Assembly: GCA_017883135.1 (NCBI GenBank)
Contig: JADGOE010000010.1
Coordinates: forward strand, 1 to 63,200
DNA: 63,200 bases
DNA from: Acidimicrobiales bacterium
GTDB taxonomy: Bacteria; Actinomycetota; Acidimicrobiia; Acidimicrobiales; RAAP-2
Direction of reading: 5' to 3'
Position numbers and translations under genes: made by a program
In this document: positions 35,535 through 45,721 of the stretch, piece after piece
Layout of the letters: every line of letters starts with the position of its first letter
Numbering within the stretch: the first letter of the stretch is position 1
The notes under the pieces: model-generated
Seen by the model: only the letters and a program-made list of their open reading frames with translations
Told to the model about the DNA's origin: nothing
Database searches by the model: none

Positions 35535-37946
35535 TCAGCGCGCGGTGCCGGCCACGGGTTGGCCGGCCGGCTTCGGCTCCGTACCGGGGGCGCTGTCCGC
35601 CGGTGGGAGCAGTGCGGATCCGGCATCCCAGTCCCCGCAGTCGGCCAGCACCGGGTCGTGGCTGTGATCTTCGTGGGAGAGCTTGGACGGCCACCAGTTC
35701 CAACGGCCCAGGAGGACCACGGTCGAGGGGACCAGCAGCGTGCGCACGAAGAAGGTGTCGAGGAGGATGCCGGCCGCCAGGCCGAGTCCGATCTCTTTCA
35801 CCTGGGTGTTGCCGGTGGCGGTCAGCACCCCGAAGGTCCCCGCCAGAATGAGGCCGGCCGATGTCACGGTCGTGCCGGTGGCCTCCACGGCCCGCCTCAC
35901 CGCCACCCGGATGGGGGCGTGGTGGGCCTCCTCGCGTATGCGGGTCATCACCAGGATGTTGTAGTCCTGTCCCAGGGCCATGATGAAGACGAACATGAAG
36001 AAAGGGAGGACGAAGTTGATGCCATCCTGGCCGCCGATGATCACGAAGGCCAGCACCGCCAGCCCGAGCGAGGCCAGATAGGAGAGCCCGACGCTGACCA
36101 CCAGGTAGAGGGGTGCGATGAGGCTGCGCAGGACGATGGCCAGGAGCAGGGCCAGCACGAGCATGACGATGGGGATGATCCTGATCAGGTCGTTCCCGGA
36201 GATGCCGCCGACGTCGGCCGCCACCGGTGCGTATCCGTTGACCCCGCTGGCGGTGGCCCCGATCGACCGTGCCACGCCACCGACAGCGGCGCGCACCGCC
36301 GGCATGGCGTCAGCCGCCGCGGTGCTGGTCGACGGTCCTGCCTGCAGGGTCGTCTCGTAGAGGATCGTGCGGCCGTCGGGGCTGATGAACTGGGTCGAGG
36401 CGTGGTACGCGTTGTACTCGGCGGACGTCAGGGCCACACCCTGCGGCGGCGTCAGCGGCAGGGTGGTCGCAGGCCCGTAGGCGGCCAGCTCCTGATGAGC
36501 CCGGGCCAGCGAGGCCGGGGTCAGCATCTCCCCGTTTGGGTCGAGGGCGCCGGTCACCGCTCCGAAGGTCCCCGACCGTTGGAGTTCCTGCTGGGCTGTG
36601 GCCAGAAGCTGCGGATCGTTCCAGATCGAGTCCGGCAGCCGGAACAACACACTGGTGGGGTCGGCACCGGTCGATGGATAGTTGGCATCGAGGACGGCCT
36701 GGCCCTTCCCCGAGTCCGACGTGGAGGGAGCCACCTGGTCGCCGAACCCGGTCGGCGAGTAGGCGAGCATCGACAGTGCCAGTCCGCCGAAGAACACCAG
36801 GCCGATGACGAGCGTGAGCACCGGCCTCCCTACCACCTTGCCGGCGATACGACCCCACACCCCGCGCCGGTGGTGCCCGGCCCGGGGGACCTGGGGCCAG
36901 AACACGCTCCGGCCCAGTACCGCCAGCAACGCCGGCAGCAGAGTGAGGTTGGCCAGGAGCGCCACGGCGATCCCGATGGCCAGGGCCGGCCCGAGCCCCT
37001 TGTAGAGCCCGAAGGTGGCGATCACTACCGTGGCCAGGGCCCCGATGACCGTCAGCCCCGAGAAGGTGATCGATTCCCCCACTTTGCACAACGAGAAGGA
37101 GACCGCGTCATCGGTCGACCGGCCCCGGCGAATCTCCTCGCGGACCCGGAAGATGAGGAACAGGCCGTAGTCGGTGCCCGCCCCCAGCATGACCACGATC
37201 AACAGGATGGGTGTGAGGTCCGAGACCTGCACGCCGATGCGGGCGGACTGGGCGATGATCGGGCCGGCGGCGACGAGAGCCACGACCGAGGGGAACAGGG
37301 CGACGAGTGGAGCGAGCAGTGCTCGGAAGGTGAGCAGCAACAAGAGGACGATGAACAGGACCGATAGCAGCTCGACCAGGGTCTGGGTCTTGCTGGTCTG
37401 GTTCTGCTGGTCGACCGTCTGGGCCACCGGACCGGTCAGGTGCATGGCCAGGCCCGGGTGTGGGCTCGACGGAGTGAAGGTCGACCTCAGAGCTTCCACC
37501 GAACGAGTGGCCGCGCTGCCGGTGGACGACGAGGGCAGGCCCAGCTCGACCAGCGCCTTGCGGGCCCTCCCGTCGGCCGATACCCCCTGGTCGAGCACCG
37601 CTGTCACCCGGGGGACCGAACGCATTGCTGCCTCGGTCCGGTCGATGGCCGCGTTGTCGGCGGCAGTGAGCGGGCCACCGTTGGTGGCTGCCACGTAGGT
37701 CGCATTCGACGCGGTCTGCGACCCGAACGGAGCAGCCAGCTTTCCGGCCTGGACGCTGGCGGCAGTCGATGGGAGGAACTGGGAGTTGCTGCTCTTCTCG
37801 ACACTCGAGAGCGGCGGGAGGGCGACGCTGAGGACGACGGTAACGATGATCCACCCGGCGATGATCGGCCAGCGGAATCGTACGGTGAACCGTCCAAGGG
37901 CGGCGAACAAGCGGTGCTCCTCCAGGCTCGGGCGACCGGACCTCAC
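35535..37946 (-). CDS. MMPL/RND-family membrane transporter
   Basis: An MMPL-type RND transporter of about 803 residues with 11 to 12 membrane helices in two repeats, each with one helix, a large external loop and five helices. Diagnostic blocks are MLGAGTDYGLFLIFRVREE in the first half and MALGQDYNILVMTRIREEA in the second; their aspartates conduct protons. It probably exports lipids or glycolipids to the cell surface. GTG 37946 gives the usual distance to the first helix; the frame is open to 38015. The C-terminal tail is Pro-rich. TAGGAT at about 38040-38045 could be its -10. Confidence 0.88.
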   Translation of the reverse strand: MRSGRPSLEEHRLFAALGRFTVRFRWPIIAGWIIVTVVLSVALPPLSSVEKSSNSQFLPSTAASVQAGKLAAPFGSQTASNATYVAATNGGPLTAADNAAIDRTEAAMRSVPRVTAVLDQGVSADGRARKALVELGLPSSSTGSAATRSVEALRSTFTPSSPHPGLAMHLTGPVAQTVDQQNQTSKTQTLVELLSVLFIVLLLLLTFRALLAPLVALFPSVVALVAAGPIIAQSARIGVQVSDLTPILLIVVMLGAGTDYGLFLIFRVREEIRRGRSTDDAVSFSLCKVGESITFSGLTVIGALATVVIATFGLYKGLGPALAIGIAVALLANLTLLPALLAVLGRSVFWPQVPRAGHHRRGVWGRIAGKVVGRPVLTLVIGLVFFGGLALSMLAYSPTGFGDQVAPSTSDSGKGQAVLDANYPSTGADPTSVLFRLPDSIWNDPQLLATAQQELQRSGTFGAVTGALDPNGEMLTPASLARAHQELAAYGPATTLPLTPPQGVALTSAEYNAYHASTQFISPDGRTILYETTLQAGPSTSTAAADAMPAVRAAVGGVARSIGATASGVNGYAPVAADVGGISGNDLIRIIPIVMLVLALLLAIVLRSLIAPLYLVVSVGLSYLASLGLAVLAFVIIGGQDGINFVLPFFMFVFIMALGQDYNILVMTRIREEAHHAPIRVAVRRAVEATGTTVTSAGLILAGTFGVLTATGNTQVKEIGLGLAAGILLDTFFVRTLLVPSTVVLLGRWNWWPSKLSHEDHSHDPVLADCGDWDAGSALLPPADSAPGTEPKPAGQPVAGTAR

Positions 37947-38068
37947 GGGCGGCGGGCACCGTCGGCGAACCGGCCCGACCTGCCCACGTTGACCGCACCG
38001 GAGCGGCCCGGGCACCGGATGGTGAGTGTGGTCTGGACCGATCCTACGCTCGATGCCCGTTTCGGTTG

Positions 38069-38084
38069 AGGGCCGTTCGGCCCT
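38069..38084. repeat. Perfect 7-bp inverted repeat between frhB-like and mmpL genes
   Basis: AGGGCCG-TT-CGGCCCT is embedded in AT-richer sequence and flanked by CCTAA...TTAGG (38082-38102). Both neighbouring genes run on the minus strand, so this may be an operator for mmpL or a terminator of the frhB-like gene. No T-tract is present. Confidence 0.4.
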
Positions 38085-38134
38085 AATTGGCCGATTCTTA
38101 GGCGATTCTCACCTCGCGTCCGCCAGGTGCAGAG

Positions 38135-39259
38135 TCAGGTGGTTGCCGGTAGGCGGCGCGGCATCGGCACCGCGGTCTCGGGCCACCGCCTGCGGCTGAC
38201 CCGGGCGAGTCTGCGGAGCAGGGTGACGGCCGCCGGGTCGTCGTCGCCCGGCCGTGTCTCGACGGCATCGTCGGCGATCATCGCGTCGAGCAGCAGGCGC
38301 CCCTTGTCGGTACGGACGATGGTCAGGGTCCAGTCGTCGAAGCTGCCGATGCCACCGGTGGAGATGTCCGCGTGCTCGGCGGCGAAGTCCGGGCAGGTGG
38401 TGCACCCTTCCCTCGTCCAGGCCTGCGCCTCCTTGAGGGGGACCTCGTGGAACCCACCGTCGCGTGTCCAGACCTGGAACACGCCTTTGATGTTCATCTT
38501 TGCGATGTCGGCCCTGGCGATCCCGTACCTGGCCTCGAAGAGCTCTGGAAAGATGGCGTCGTCGAAGGTCTTGGAGCAGAGCAGCCCGATGGTCAAGGAG
38601 AGCCGCCGGGCGATCTTGCCCGCCTTGCGTGCGGCCATGACCTGAGGCGCCGAGGCCTGGCACCCCATGCCTACCAGGGCGATCCGCTCCGCCCCCCCCT
38701 CGATGGCCAACGGGTAGGCCAGCGGGTTGGCGGAGTAGGTGTAGCGGGACCCGGCGGCGCCGAGGACCTCTGCCCGCGTGGTGGCCACTCCGGGCACCGC
38801 CTTCCAAGTGGATCCGTCGCCTTGGAGGGTGGAGACGAGTGCCGCGTCGATGACGTCGTGCTCGAGTGCCCAGATCAGCAGGGCGGAGACCAGCCCTCCG
38901 TCCTGGCCGGCCTCGCGGATCTCCGGATCGGTCGCCCTCACCAGGACGATGTCCGACGAGACCCCGGCCACCTCCTCGGTGGTGCGCTCCCTTCCGAACA
39001 GGTGGGTGTCGATCTCGGGCTCCCACAGTCGGAATCGAGGGCAGGCGCGCGTGCACATGGTGCACCCCTTGACGCCATGGGTGCAGCTGTCCGGGCCACC
39101 CTCGGCATCGATGTGGAACGGCTTGTACCTTCCGCCGGTGTCGTCGTAGGAGAGGACGTCGTACGGGCAGGCGACGACGCAGCCCGCGCAACCCGTGCAG
39201 AGTCCTGACGTGATCACTTCGGAGAAGAGTTCGGCCCAGTGGGGCTTTTCGGGCGGCAT
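38135..39259 (-). CDS. Coenzyme F420 hydrogenase/dehydrogenase beta-subunit family (FrhB-like)
   Basis: A 374-residue protein. The N-terminal part has two ferredoxin-like cysteine groups, CTGCAGCVVACP and CTHGVKGCTMCTRACP, followed by the FrhB N and C domains (EAGQDGGLVSALLIWALE; GMGCQASAPQV; TIGLLCSKTF; EGCTTCPDFAAEHADIS). FrhB-type proteins bind FAD and F420 and pass electrons through Fe-S clusters; the exact substrate is unknown. ATG 39259 is chosen over GTG 39265 because TAGGGT lies exactly 6 nt before it. F420 use fits an actinobacterium. Confidence 0.87.
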   Translation of the reverse strand: MPPEKPHWAELFSEVITSGLCTGCAGCVVACPYDVLSYDDTGGRYKPFHIDAEGGPDSCTHGVKGCTMCTRACPRFRLWEPEIDTHLFGRERTTEEVAGVSSDIVLVRATDPEIREAGQDGGLVSALLIWALEHDVIDAALVSTLQGDGSTWKAVPGVATTRAEVLGAAGSRYTYSANPLAYPLAIEGGAERIALVGMGCQASAPQVMAARKAGKIARRLSLTIGLLCSKTFDDAIFPELFEARYGIARADIAKMNIKGVFQVWTRDGGFHEVPLKEAQAWTREGCTTCPDFAAEHADISTGGIGSFDDWTLTIVRTDKGRLLLDAMIADDAVETRPGDDDPAAVTLLRRLARVSRRRWPETAVPMPRRLPATT

Positions 39260-39265
39260 CGCCAC

Positions 39266-39271
39266 ACCCTA
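39266..39271 (-). promoter_or_regulatory. -10 box TAGGGT for the FrhB-like gene
   Basis: Minus-strand TAGGGT, 6 nt, then ATG 39259. It decides the start. Confidence 0.5.
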
Positions 39272-39338
39272 CCCAGGGGTGTCGGGGCGGCGGCACCCCT
39301 GGCGTCGAGGCGGCGCCGCCCGGCGGCTGGGACCCCGT

Positions 39339-39803
39339 TCAGCTCCCCACTTCGTCAAGGACCTTGGCGGCGTGGCCGTCGGCCTTGACGTGGTACCAGG
39401 CTCGCCGCACGGTCCCGTCCGCTGCGATGAGGAAGGTGGACCGGATGACGCCGATCGACTTCTTGCCGTACAGGGTCTTCTCGCCCCACGCCCCGTATGC
39501 CTCGCCGACTGCGTGGTCGGCATCGGTGAGCAGGGGGAAGGCCAGGCCGTACTTGGCCCGGAACGCCTGATGCTTGGCAGCGTTGTCGGCAGAGATGCCC
39601 AGCACCTGTACCTTTGCCTGCTTGAATGCCTGCAGGTTCTCGTTGAACTGGCAGGCCTCCTTGGTGCATCCGGGGGTGTCGTCCCTCGGGTAGAAGTAGA
39701 CGATCACCTGCTGTCCGGAGAAGTCCTTCAGCGACACCGGCTTGCCGTCCTGATCGGGCAGGGCGAACCCGGGCGCGTTGTCGCCGGCTGCGAGTTTTCC
39801 CAT
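39339..39803 (-). CDS. bcp: Thiol peroxidase Bcp (peroxiredoxin)
   Basis: A 154-residue atypical peroxiredoxin that reduces peroxides and lipid hydroperoxides. The peroxidatic Cys46 is in DTPGCTKEACQF and the resolving Cys51 follows five residues later, the BCP arrangement. YFYPRDDTPG and STFLIAADGTV are family blocks. AAGGAGG stands 7 nt upstream of ATG 39803. It is divergent from thiC. A second Bcp-like gene occurs at 51812. Confidence 0.93.
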   Translation of the reverse strand: MGKLAAGDNAPGFALPDQDGKPVSLKDFSGQQVIVYFYPRDDTPGCTKEACQFNENLQAFKQAKVQVLGISADNAAKHQAFRAKYGLAFPLLTDADHAVGEAYGAWGEKTLYGKKSIGVIRSTFLIAADGTVRRAWYHVKADGHAAKVLDEVGS

Positions 39804-39859
39804 GCTCGGCCTCCTTTCGGTCGGGGCTGCCGTTCGGGAGATGCCCGATGGCAACTTGA

Positions 39860-41752
<1,893 letters not shown>

Positions 41753-41801
41753 ACCGGATCGGACCCAGGGCCACTGACCCGGCGGTCGGGCGGTTCCCGG
41801 G

Positions 41802-41807
41802 TAGACT
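41802..41807 (+). promoter_or_regulatory. -10 box TAGACT for the DEAD-box helicase leader
   Basis: TAGACT lies about 180 nt before ATG 41986, predicting a leader of about 170 nt. No -35 is obvious. Confidence 0.4.
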
Positions 41808-41864
41808 GGTGACGTGGTAGGGCGAGTGCCCATCCACCGGGGTCTTCCTCATCCTGTTCCTCAG

Positions 41865-41904
41865 GCCCACAGTCGTGGGCTCGGACAACGGCCCGAGGCG
41901 GGCC
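41865..41904 (+). promoter_or_regulatory. Two perfect stem-loops in the helicase leader
   Basis: GCCCAC-AGTC-GTGGGC (41865-41880) and GGCCCG-AGG-CGGGCC (41890-41904) are two 6-bp hairpins 9 nt apart, between the predicted start of transcription and the helicase gene. They could be thiC termination signals or a structured leader that the RNA helicase itself unwinds. Confidence 0.4.
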
Positions 41905-41985
41905 CGCAGGCGTCCGTGACTCGCACGGAGCCCGACGGTCGGCCTCCGGCTGTCATTGAACAGATGAGAGTGAGCTTCATATCCC

Positions 41986-43245
41986 ATGACAACCATTGCC
42001 GATCCGTCGGATCGCGTCGTAGAACAGGCTGACTTGCTTTTGGCCGCCGCCGACGAGTTGAGTGGCGGCGACGGTGAACAGCGTTCCTTTGCCTCGCTCG
42101 GTGTGGACCCGGCCCTGGTCAAGGCCCTCGGCGAACAGGGCATCATCAATGCCTTCGCCATCCAGGCCATGACGGTGGCCGACGCCCTCGCCGGGCGCGA
42201 TGTCTGCGGCAAGGCCAAGACCGGCTCGGGCAAGACCCTTGCCTTCGGCATCCCGCTGCTCCAGCGCACGATGGCCGCGAGGTCCACCGAGCCCGGCCGC
42301 CCGCGTGCCCTGGTACTCGTGCCCACCCGTGAGTTGGCAGTACAGGTCAGCGAAGTGCTCGAACCGCTTGCCGAGGAGGCCGGCCTCAGGATCGTTGCCG
42401 TCTACGGCGGCGCGGACATCGAACGACAGATCAAGAAGCTCCGCCGGGGAGTGGACGTGGTTATTGCCACACCGGGCCGCCTGATCGACCTCGGTGACCG
42501 GGGCGAGCTGTCGGTGGCCGACATCGAGACCTTGGTACTCGACGAGGCGGACCGCATGGCCGACATGGGGTTCATGCCCCAGGTCGAGTGGGTGCTCCGG
42601 CGCCTCGAGCGGCAGCACCAGACGTTGTTGTTCTCGGCCACGCTCGACGGTGCAGTCGACCGACTCGTCAGTCGTTACCTGACCGACCCGGTGCTGCACG
42701 AGGTGGCCTCGCAGAACACCACGGTCGAGGCCATGGAGCACCGGTTCCTCGAGGTGCACCAGATGGACCGGGTGAAGGTCTGCGCCGCAATCTGCCGAAA
42801 CGCGGAGAAGGCACTGGTCTTCGTGCGCACCAAGCATGGCGCCGACCGACTGGTCGAACAGCTGGGCAAGGAGCAGGTGCGGGCGGGCGCCATCCACGGC
42901 GACCTGCGCCAGGCCAACCGGGAGCGGACGTTGAAGGATTTCGGTGAGGGCAAGCTGCACGTGCTGGTGGCCACCGACGTTGCCGCCCGGGGCCTAGACA
43001 TCGACTCGGTGGACGTGGTGATCCACTTCGATCCGCCCGAGGACCACAAGGCCTATCTGCACCGCTCGGGGCGGACAGCGCGCGCCGGCGAGGCCGGCCT
43101 GGTGGTGACACTCGTCCAGTGGAACCAGGTCCTCGAGATCGAACGCATCCAGACCCGCATCGGCTTGAGGCTGCCCATCGTCGAGATCTTCTCGAACGAC
43201 CCCAGGTTGGCCAACCTGGCGGAGTGGCACCCCACCAAGGCCTGA
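41986..43245 (+). CDS. DEAD-box ATP-dependent RNA helicase
   Basis: A 419-residue helicase core with short extensions. Motifs run in order: Q motif FAIQAMTV, I AKTGSGKTLA, Ia VPTRELA, Ib TPGRL, II VLDEADRM, III FSATLD, IV LVFVRTKHGA, V VATDVAARGLDID and VI HRSGRTARAG. It lacks the long basic C-terminal tail of CsdA/DeaD, so it is closer to RhlE/RhlB-sized enzymes. It probably remodels ribosomal or messenger RNA. The long structured leader suggests post-transcriptional control. Confidence 0.94.
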   Translation: MTTIADPSDRVVEQADLLLAAADELSGGDGEQRSFASLGVDPALVKALGEQGIINAFAIQAMTVADALAGRDVCGKAKTGSGKTLAFGIPLLQRTMAARSTEPGRPRALVLVPTRELAVQVSEVLEPLAEEAGLRIVAVYGGADIERQIKKLRRGVDVVIATPGRLIDLGDRGELSVADIETLVLDEADRMADMGFMPQVEWVLRRLERQHQTLLFSATLDGAVDRLVSRYLTDPVLHEVASQNTTVEAMEHRFLEVHQMDRVKVCAAICRNAEKALVFVRTKHGADRLVEQLGKEQVRAGAIHGDLRQANRERTLKDFGEGKLHVLVATDVAARGLDIDSVDVVIHFDPPEDHKAYLHRSGRTARAGEAGLVVTLVQWNQVLEIERIQTRIGLRLPIVEIFSNDPRLANLAEWHPTKA

Positions 43246-43324
43246 CCGATCCGGAGACAGGGCCACCGCAGGCCATCGCAGAAGATGACGGCTGGGATCC
43301 TCAACCCCCGGCGAGGAGCGCAAC

Positions 43325-44071
43325 GTGCCTGACACTCACTTCCCCCTGGTGGTCGGCACCGGCATCGACGGCGTCGAGCGGATCCTGGTGGTGACGGCGC
43401 ACCCCGATGACGTGGACTTCGGTGTGGCGGGCTCGGTTGCGGTCTGGACCCATGCCGGGGTGGAGGTCGCCTACTGCATCGTCACCGACGGTGACGCCGG
43501 AGGCTCCGACCGATCGGTCAGCCGGGCCGAGATGGCGGTCATCCGCCGCGAGGAGCAGATCGAAGCGGCCAGGGTGGTGGAGGTCTCCGACGTGACGTTC
43601 CTCGGGTTCCCCGACGGCCGCCTGACCCCTAGCCTCGAGCTCCGCCAGGCCATCACCGGCGTCATCCGTCGCTTCCGACCGGACCGGGTGGTGGCCCAGT
43701 CCCCCGAGCGGAACTGGGAGCGCATGTATGCGAGCCACCCCGACCATCTGGCCGCCGGCGAGGCTGCGATCTGCGCGGTCTACCCGGATGCCCGCAACCC
43801 GTTTGCCTTTCCCGCGCTGATCGAGGAGGGCCTGGAGCCGCACACCGTGCCCGAACTGTGGGTCATGAGCACCGAGCGCGCCGACCGGGCGGTGGATGCC
43901 ACCGAGTTCTTCGATCTCAAGCTTGCCGCCCTGCGGTCCCACCGGAGCCAGGTCGGCGATGGTGGGCATCTCGACGAGCTGCTGCGAACGTGGATGTCCG
44001 GCAACGCATCGGCCGCAGGCATGCCGGAGGGAAGGCTCGCTGAGGCATTTCACGTGGTGGCGACCGGGTAG
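43325..44071 (+). CDS. PIG-L/LmbE-family N-acetyl deacetylase
   Basis: A 248-residue zinc hydrolase. VVTAHPDDVDFG holds the metal ligands and catalytic base, CIVTDGDAGGSDR follows, and YASHPDHLAAGEA carries the third ligand His. Actinobacterial relatives include MshB and Mca of mycothiol metabolism, and other sugar or lincosamide deacetylases; this sequence is not clearly either one. GTG 43325 has GAGGAG upstream. Its TAG overlaps the GTG of the next gene by one base, so they are coupled. Confidence 0.85.
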   Translation: MPDTHFPLVVGTGIDGVERILVVTAHPDDVDFGVAGSVAVWTHAGVEVAYCIVTDGDAGGSDRSVSRAEMAVIRREEQIEAARVVEVSDVTFLGFPDGRLTPSLELRQAITGVIRRFRPDRVVAQSPERNWERMYASHPDHLAAGEAAICAVYPDARNPFAFPALIEEGLEPHTVPELWVMSTERADRAVDATEFFDLKLAALRSHRSQVGDGGHLDELLRTWMSGNASAAGMPEGRLAEAFHVVATG

Positions 44072-44880
44072 TGGGACACGCCGACGGCAACCCCTCGGGT
44101 GGCAGCGGCACCTTGCAGCGGGACGAGCGTCGTCCCTGGGCGATTCTCCAGCACGTCGCCCACGAGGGCCCCGGGCTGATTGCGGGCGCCATCGAAGAGG
44201 CTGGGCACACCTTCGAGGTGGTCCGTCTCGATCGAGGCGCAGCCCTTCCCGACCGTGGCTCGATGGCCGGGCTGGTGGTGATGGGTGGTCCGATGGGTGT
44301 CCACGATGTCGACGCCCACCAATGGCTGGTCCCCGAGCGGGCGCTGATCGCTGCGGCGGTGGACGACGGGGTGGCGGTTCTCGGTGTCTGTCTGGGCGCC
44401 CAGCAGCTCGCTGTGGCGCTCGGGGCCGACGTGACCACGGGGCCTTCCCCTGAAGTCGGCTTCGGGCAGGTGGAGCTCACCGGCGCCGGCCGAAAGGACC
44501 CGGTGCTGGGTCCCGAGTACGGAGGACTGGCCCAGACCGCGTTGCCCTGCGTCCACTGGCACCGCGACACCTTCGCCATCCCCGACGGAGCGGTCCATCT
44601 GGCAGCCACCCGGGCCTTCCCCCATCAGGCGTTCCGATGGGGGGACAGGGCCTACGGCCTCCAGTTCCATGTGGAGGTGGATCAGGCAACGGCCGAGGGG
44701 TGGCGCCACTATCTCCCGACGGGAACCGAGCTGGACGGGTCGCAACTTGCCCAGGTCGAGACGGTCGGCCGTCGGCTGCTCCGTCGCTTCGTCGACCGTG
44801 CGACGTTCAGGGCCGGTCGTTCCGGCCCGACGAGCGATCGGGTTGACACCGCGGTGAGCGCCGCCCGGGGTGGGCCTTGA
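44071..44880 (+). CDS. Class I glutamine amidotransferase-like protein
   Basis: A 269-residue stand-alone GATase1 domain. The nucleophile is in LGVCLGAQQLA, and the catalytic His and Glu are in LQFHVEVDQATAEGW. VVMGGPMGVHD is the oxyanion strand. Stand-alone members include GMP-synthase-like and gamma-glutamyl hydrolase-like proteins; the amide acceptor is unknown. The N-terminal 20 residues and the basic C-terminal tail are unusual additions. It overlaps the PIG-L gene by 1 nt and the trhA gene by TGATG. Confidence 0.85.
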   Translation: MGHADGNPSGGSGTLQRDERRPWAILQHVAHEGPGLIAGAIEEAGHTFEVVRLDRGAALPDRGSMAGLVVMGGPMGVHDVDAHQWLVPERALIAAAVDDGVAVLGVCLGAQQLAVALGADVTTGPSPEVGFGQVELTGAGRKDPVLGPEYGGLAQTALPCVHWHRDTFAIPDGAVHLAATRAFPHQAFRWGDRAYGLQFHVEVDQATAEGWRHYLPTGTELDGSQLAQVETVGRRLLRRFVDRATFRAGRSGPTSDRVDTAVSAARGGP

Positions 44881-45584
44881 TGAGCGCGGCCGACACCAGA
44901 TTGCCTGACGCAGCGGACGATCCGGAGGCCGAGGACCCGTCGCTGCCGGTCAAGCCGCGGCTGCGGGGTGTCTTCCACCAGGTGGCCTTCTTCGTGTCAC
45001 TGGCGTCGGGCATCGCACTGATCGTGGCTGCACCCACCGCCGGATCCAAGCTGATCATGTGCATCTATGCGTTGTCGATCTCCCTTCTGTTCGGGGTGAG
45101 TGCCCTGTTCCACCGGCACACCTGGGGCCCGGTGGGTCGCCGCCGGATGCGCCGAGCTGATCACTCGACGATCTTCATCGCCATCGCCGGTTCCTACACA
45201 GCGGTTGCTGCCATCGCTCTCGACGGTTGGGCCCGGACCACTGTCCTGTGCATCGTCTGGGGCGGGGCCGTGCTCGGCATCACTCTGCGTCAGGTGTGGC
45301 TCGACGCACCCAAGTGGGTGATCGCGCTTCCCTATGTGGTGGTCGGGTGGGCGGCGGCGGCGGTGGTGCCGCAGCTCTACCGGGCGCTGGGCACCGAAGG
45401 ATTCGTCCTGCTCCTCATCGGCGGGCTGGCCTACTCGGCCGGTGCCGTCGTCTACGCCGTCAAGAGACCGAACCCCATCCCGGGCGTGCTCGGGTACCAC
45501 GAGGTGTTCCACGGTTGCACCATCGTCGGCGCGGTCTTCCACTTCATCGTGATCGCCTGGTTCGTACTGCCTCTGGTCGGATAG
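44880..45584 (+). CDS. trhA: Hemolysin III / TrhA-type PAQR membrane protein
   Basis: A 234-residue seven-helix PAQR-family protein. Metal-site residues are seen in SALFHRHTW, RADHSTIFIAIAGSYTAVA and GYHEVFHGCTIVGAVFHF, the three conserved blocks with histidines, Asp and Ser. It is an integral membrane protein that may influence membrane lipid homeostasis; haemolytic activity is a historic name. ATG 44880 overlaps the stop of the amidotransferase gene. Confidence 0.88.
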   Translation: MSAADTRLPDAADDPEAEDPSLPVKPRLRGVFHQVAFFVSLASGIALIVAAPTAGSKLIMCIYALSISLLFGVSALFHRHTWGPVGRRRMRRADHSTIFIAIAGSYTAVAAIALDGWARTTVLCIVWGGAVLGITLRQVWLDAPKWVIALPYVVVGWAAAAVVPQLYRALGTEGFVLLLIGGLAYSAGAVVYAVKRPNPIPGVLGYHEVFHGCTIVGAVFHFIVIAWFVLPLVG

Positions 45585-45591
45585 GCGTCGG

Positions 45592-45606
45592 GCCGAAAGG
45601 TTCGGC
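45592..45606 (+). terminator. Stem-loop after trhA
   Basis: GCCGAA-AGG-TTCGGC, a perfect 6-bp stem 7 nt after the trhA stop. There is no T-tract, and the next gene is convergent. The remaining bases to 45721 contain nothing recognised. Confidence 0.4.
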
Positions 45607-45721
45607 GTCAGCCCGGGATGCCCCGTTCGCGACGCGCACGGTCGATTGCCGGAACCATGCGCCTTCATCCGGCCTCGAGGGATGGCAGGTGCCTATTCGG
45701 CACCCGACGATTCGCGCCGGC

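Noticed and set aside
35283-37367. 694-residue open frame on the plus strand opposite the MMPL gene
   Set aside because: Its product is rich in Arg, Gly, His and Asp without any domain, while the opposite strand encodes a complete MMPL transporter with all motifs. It is a GC-driven shadow.
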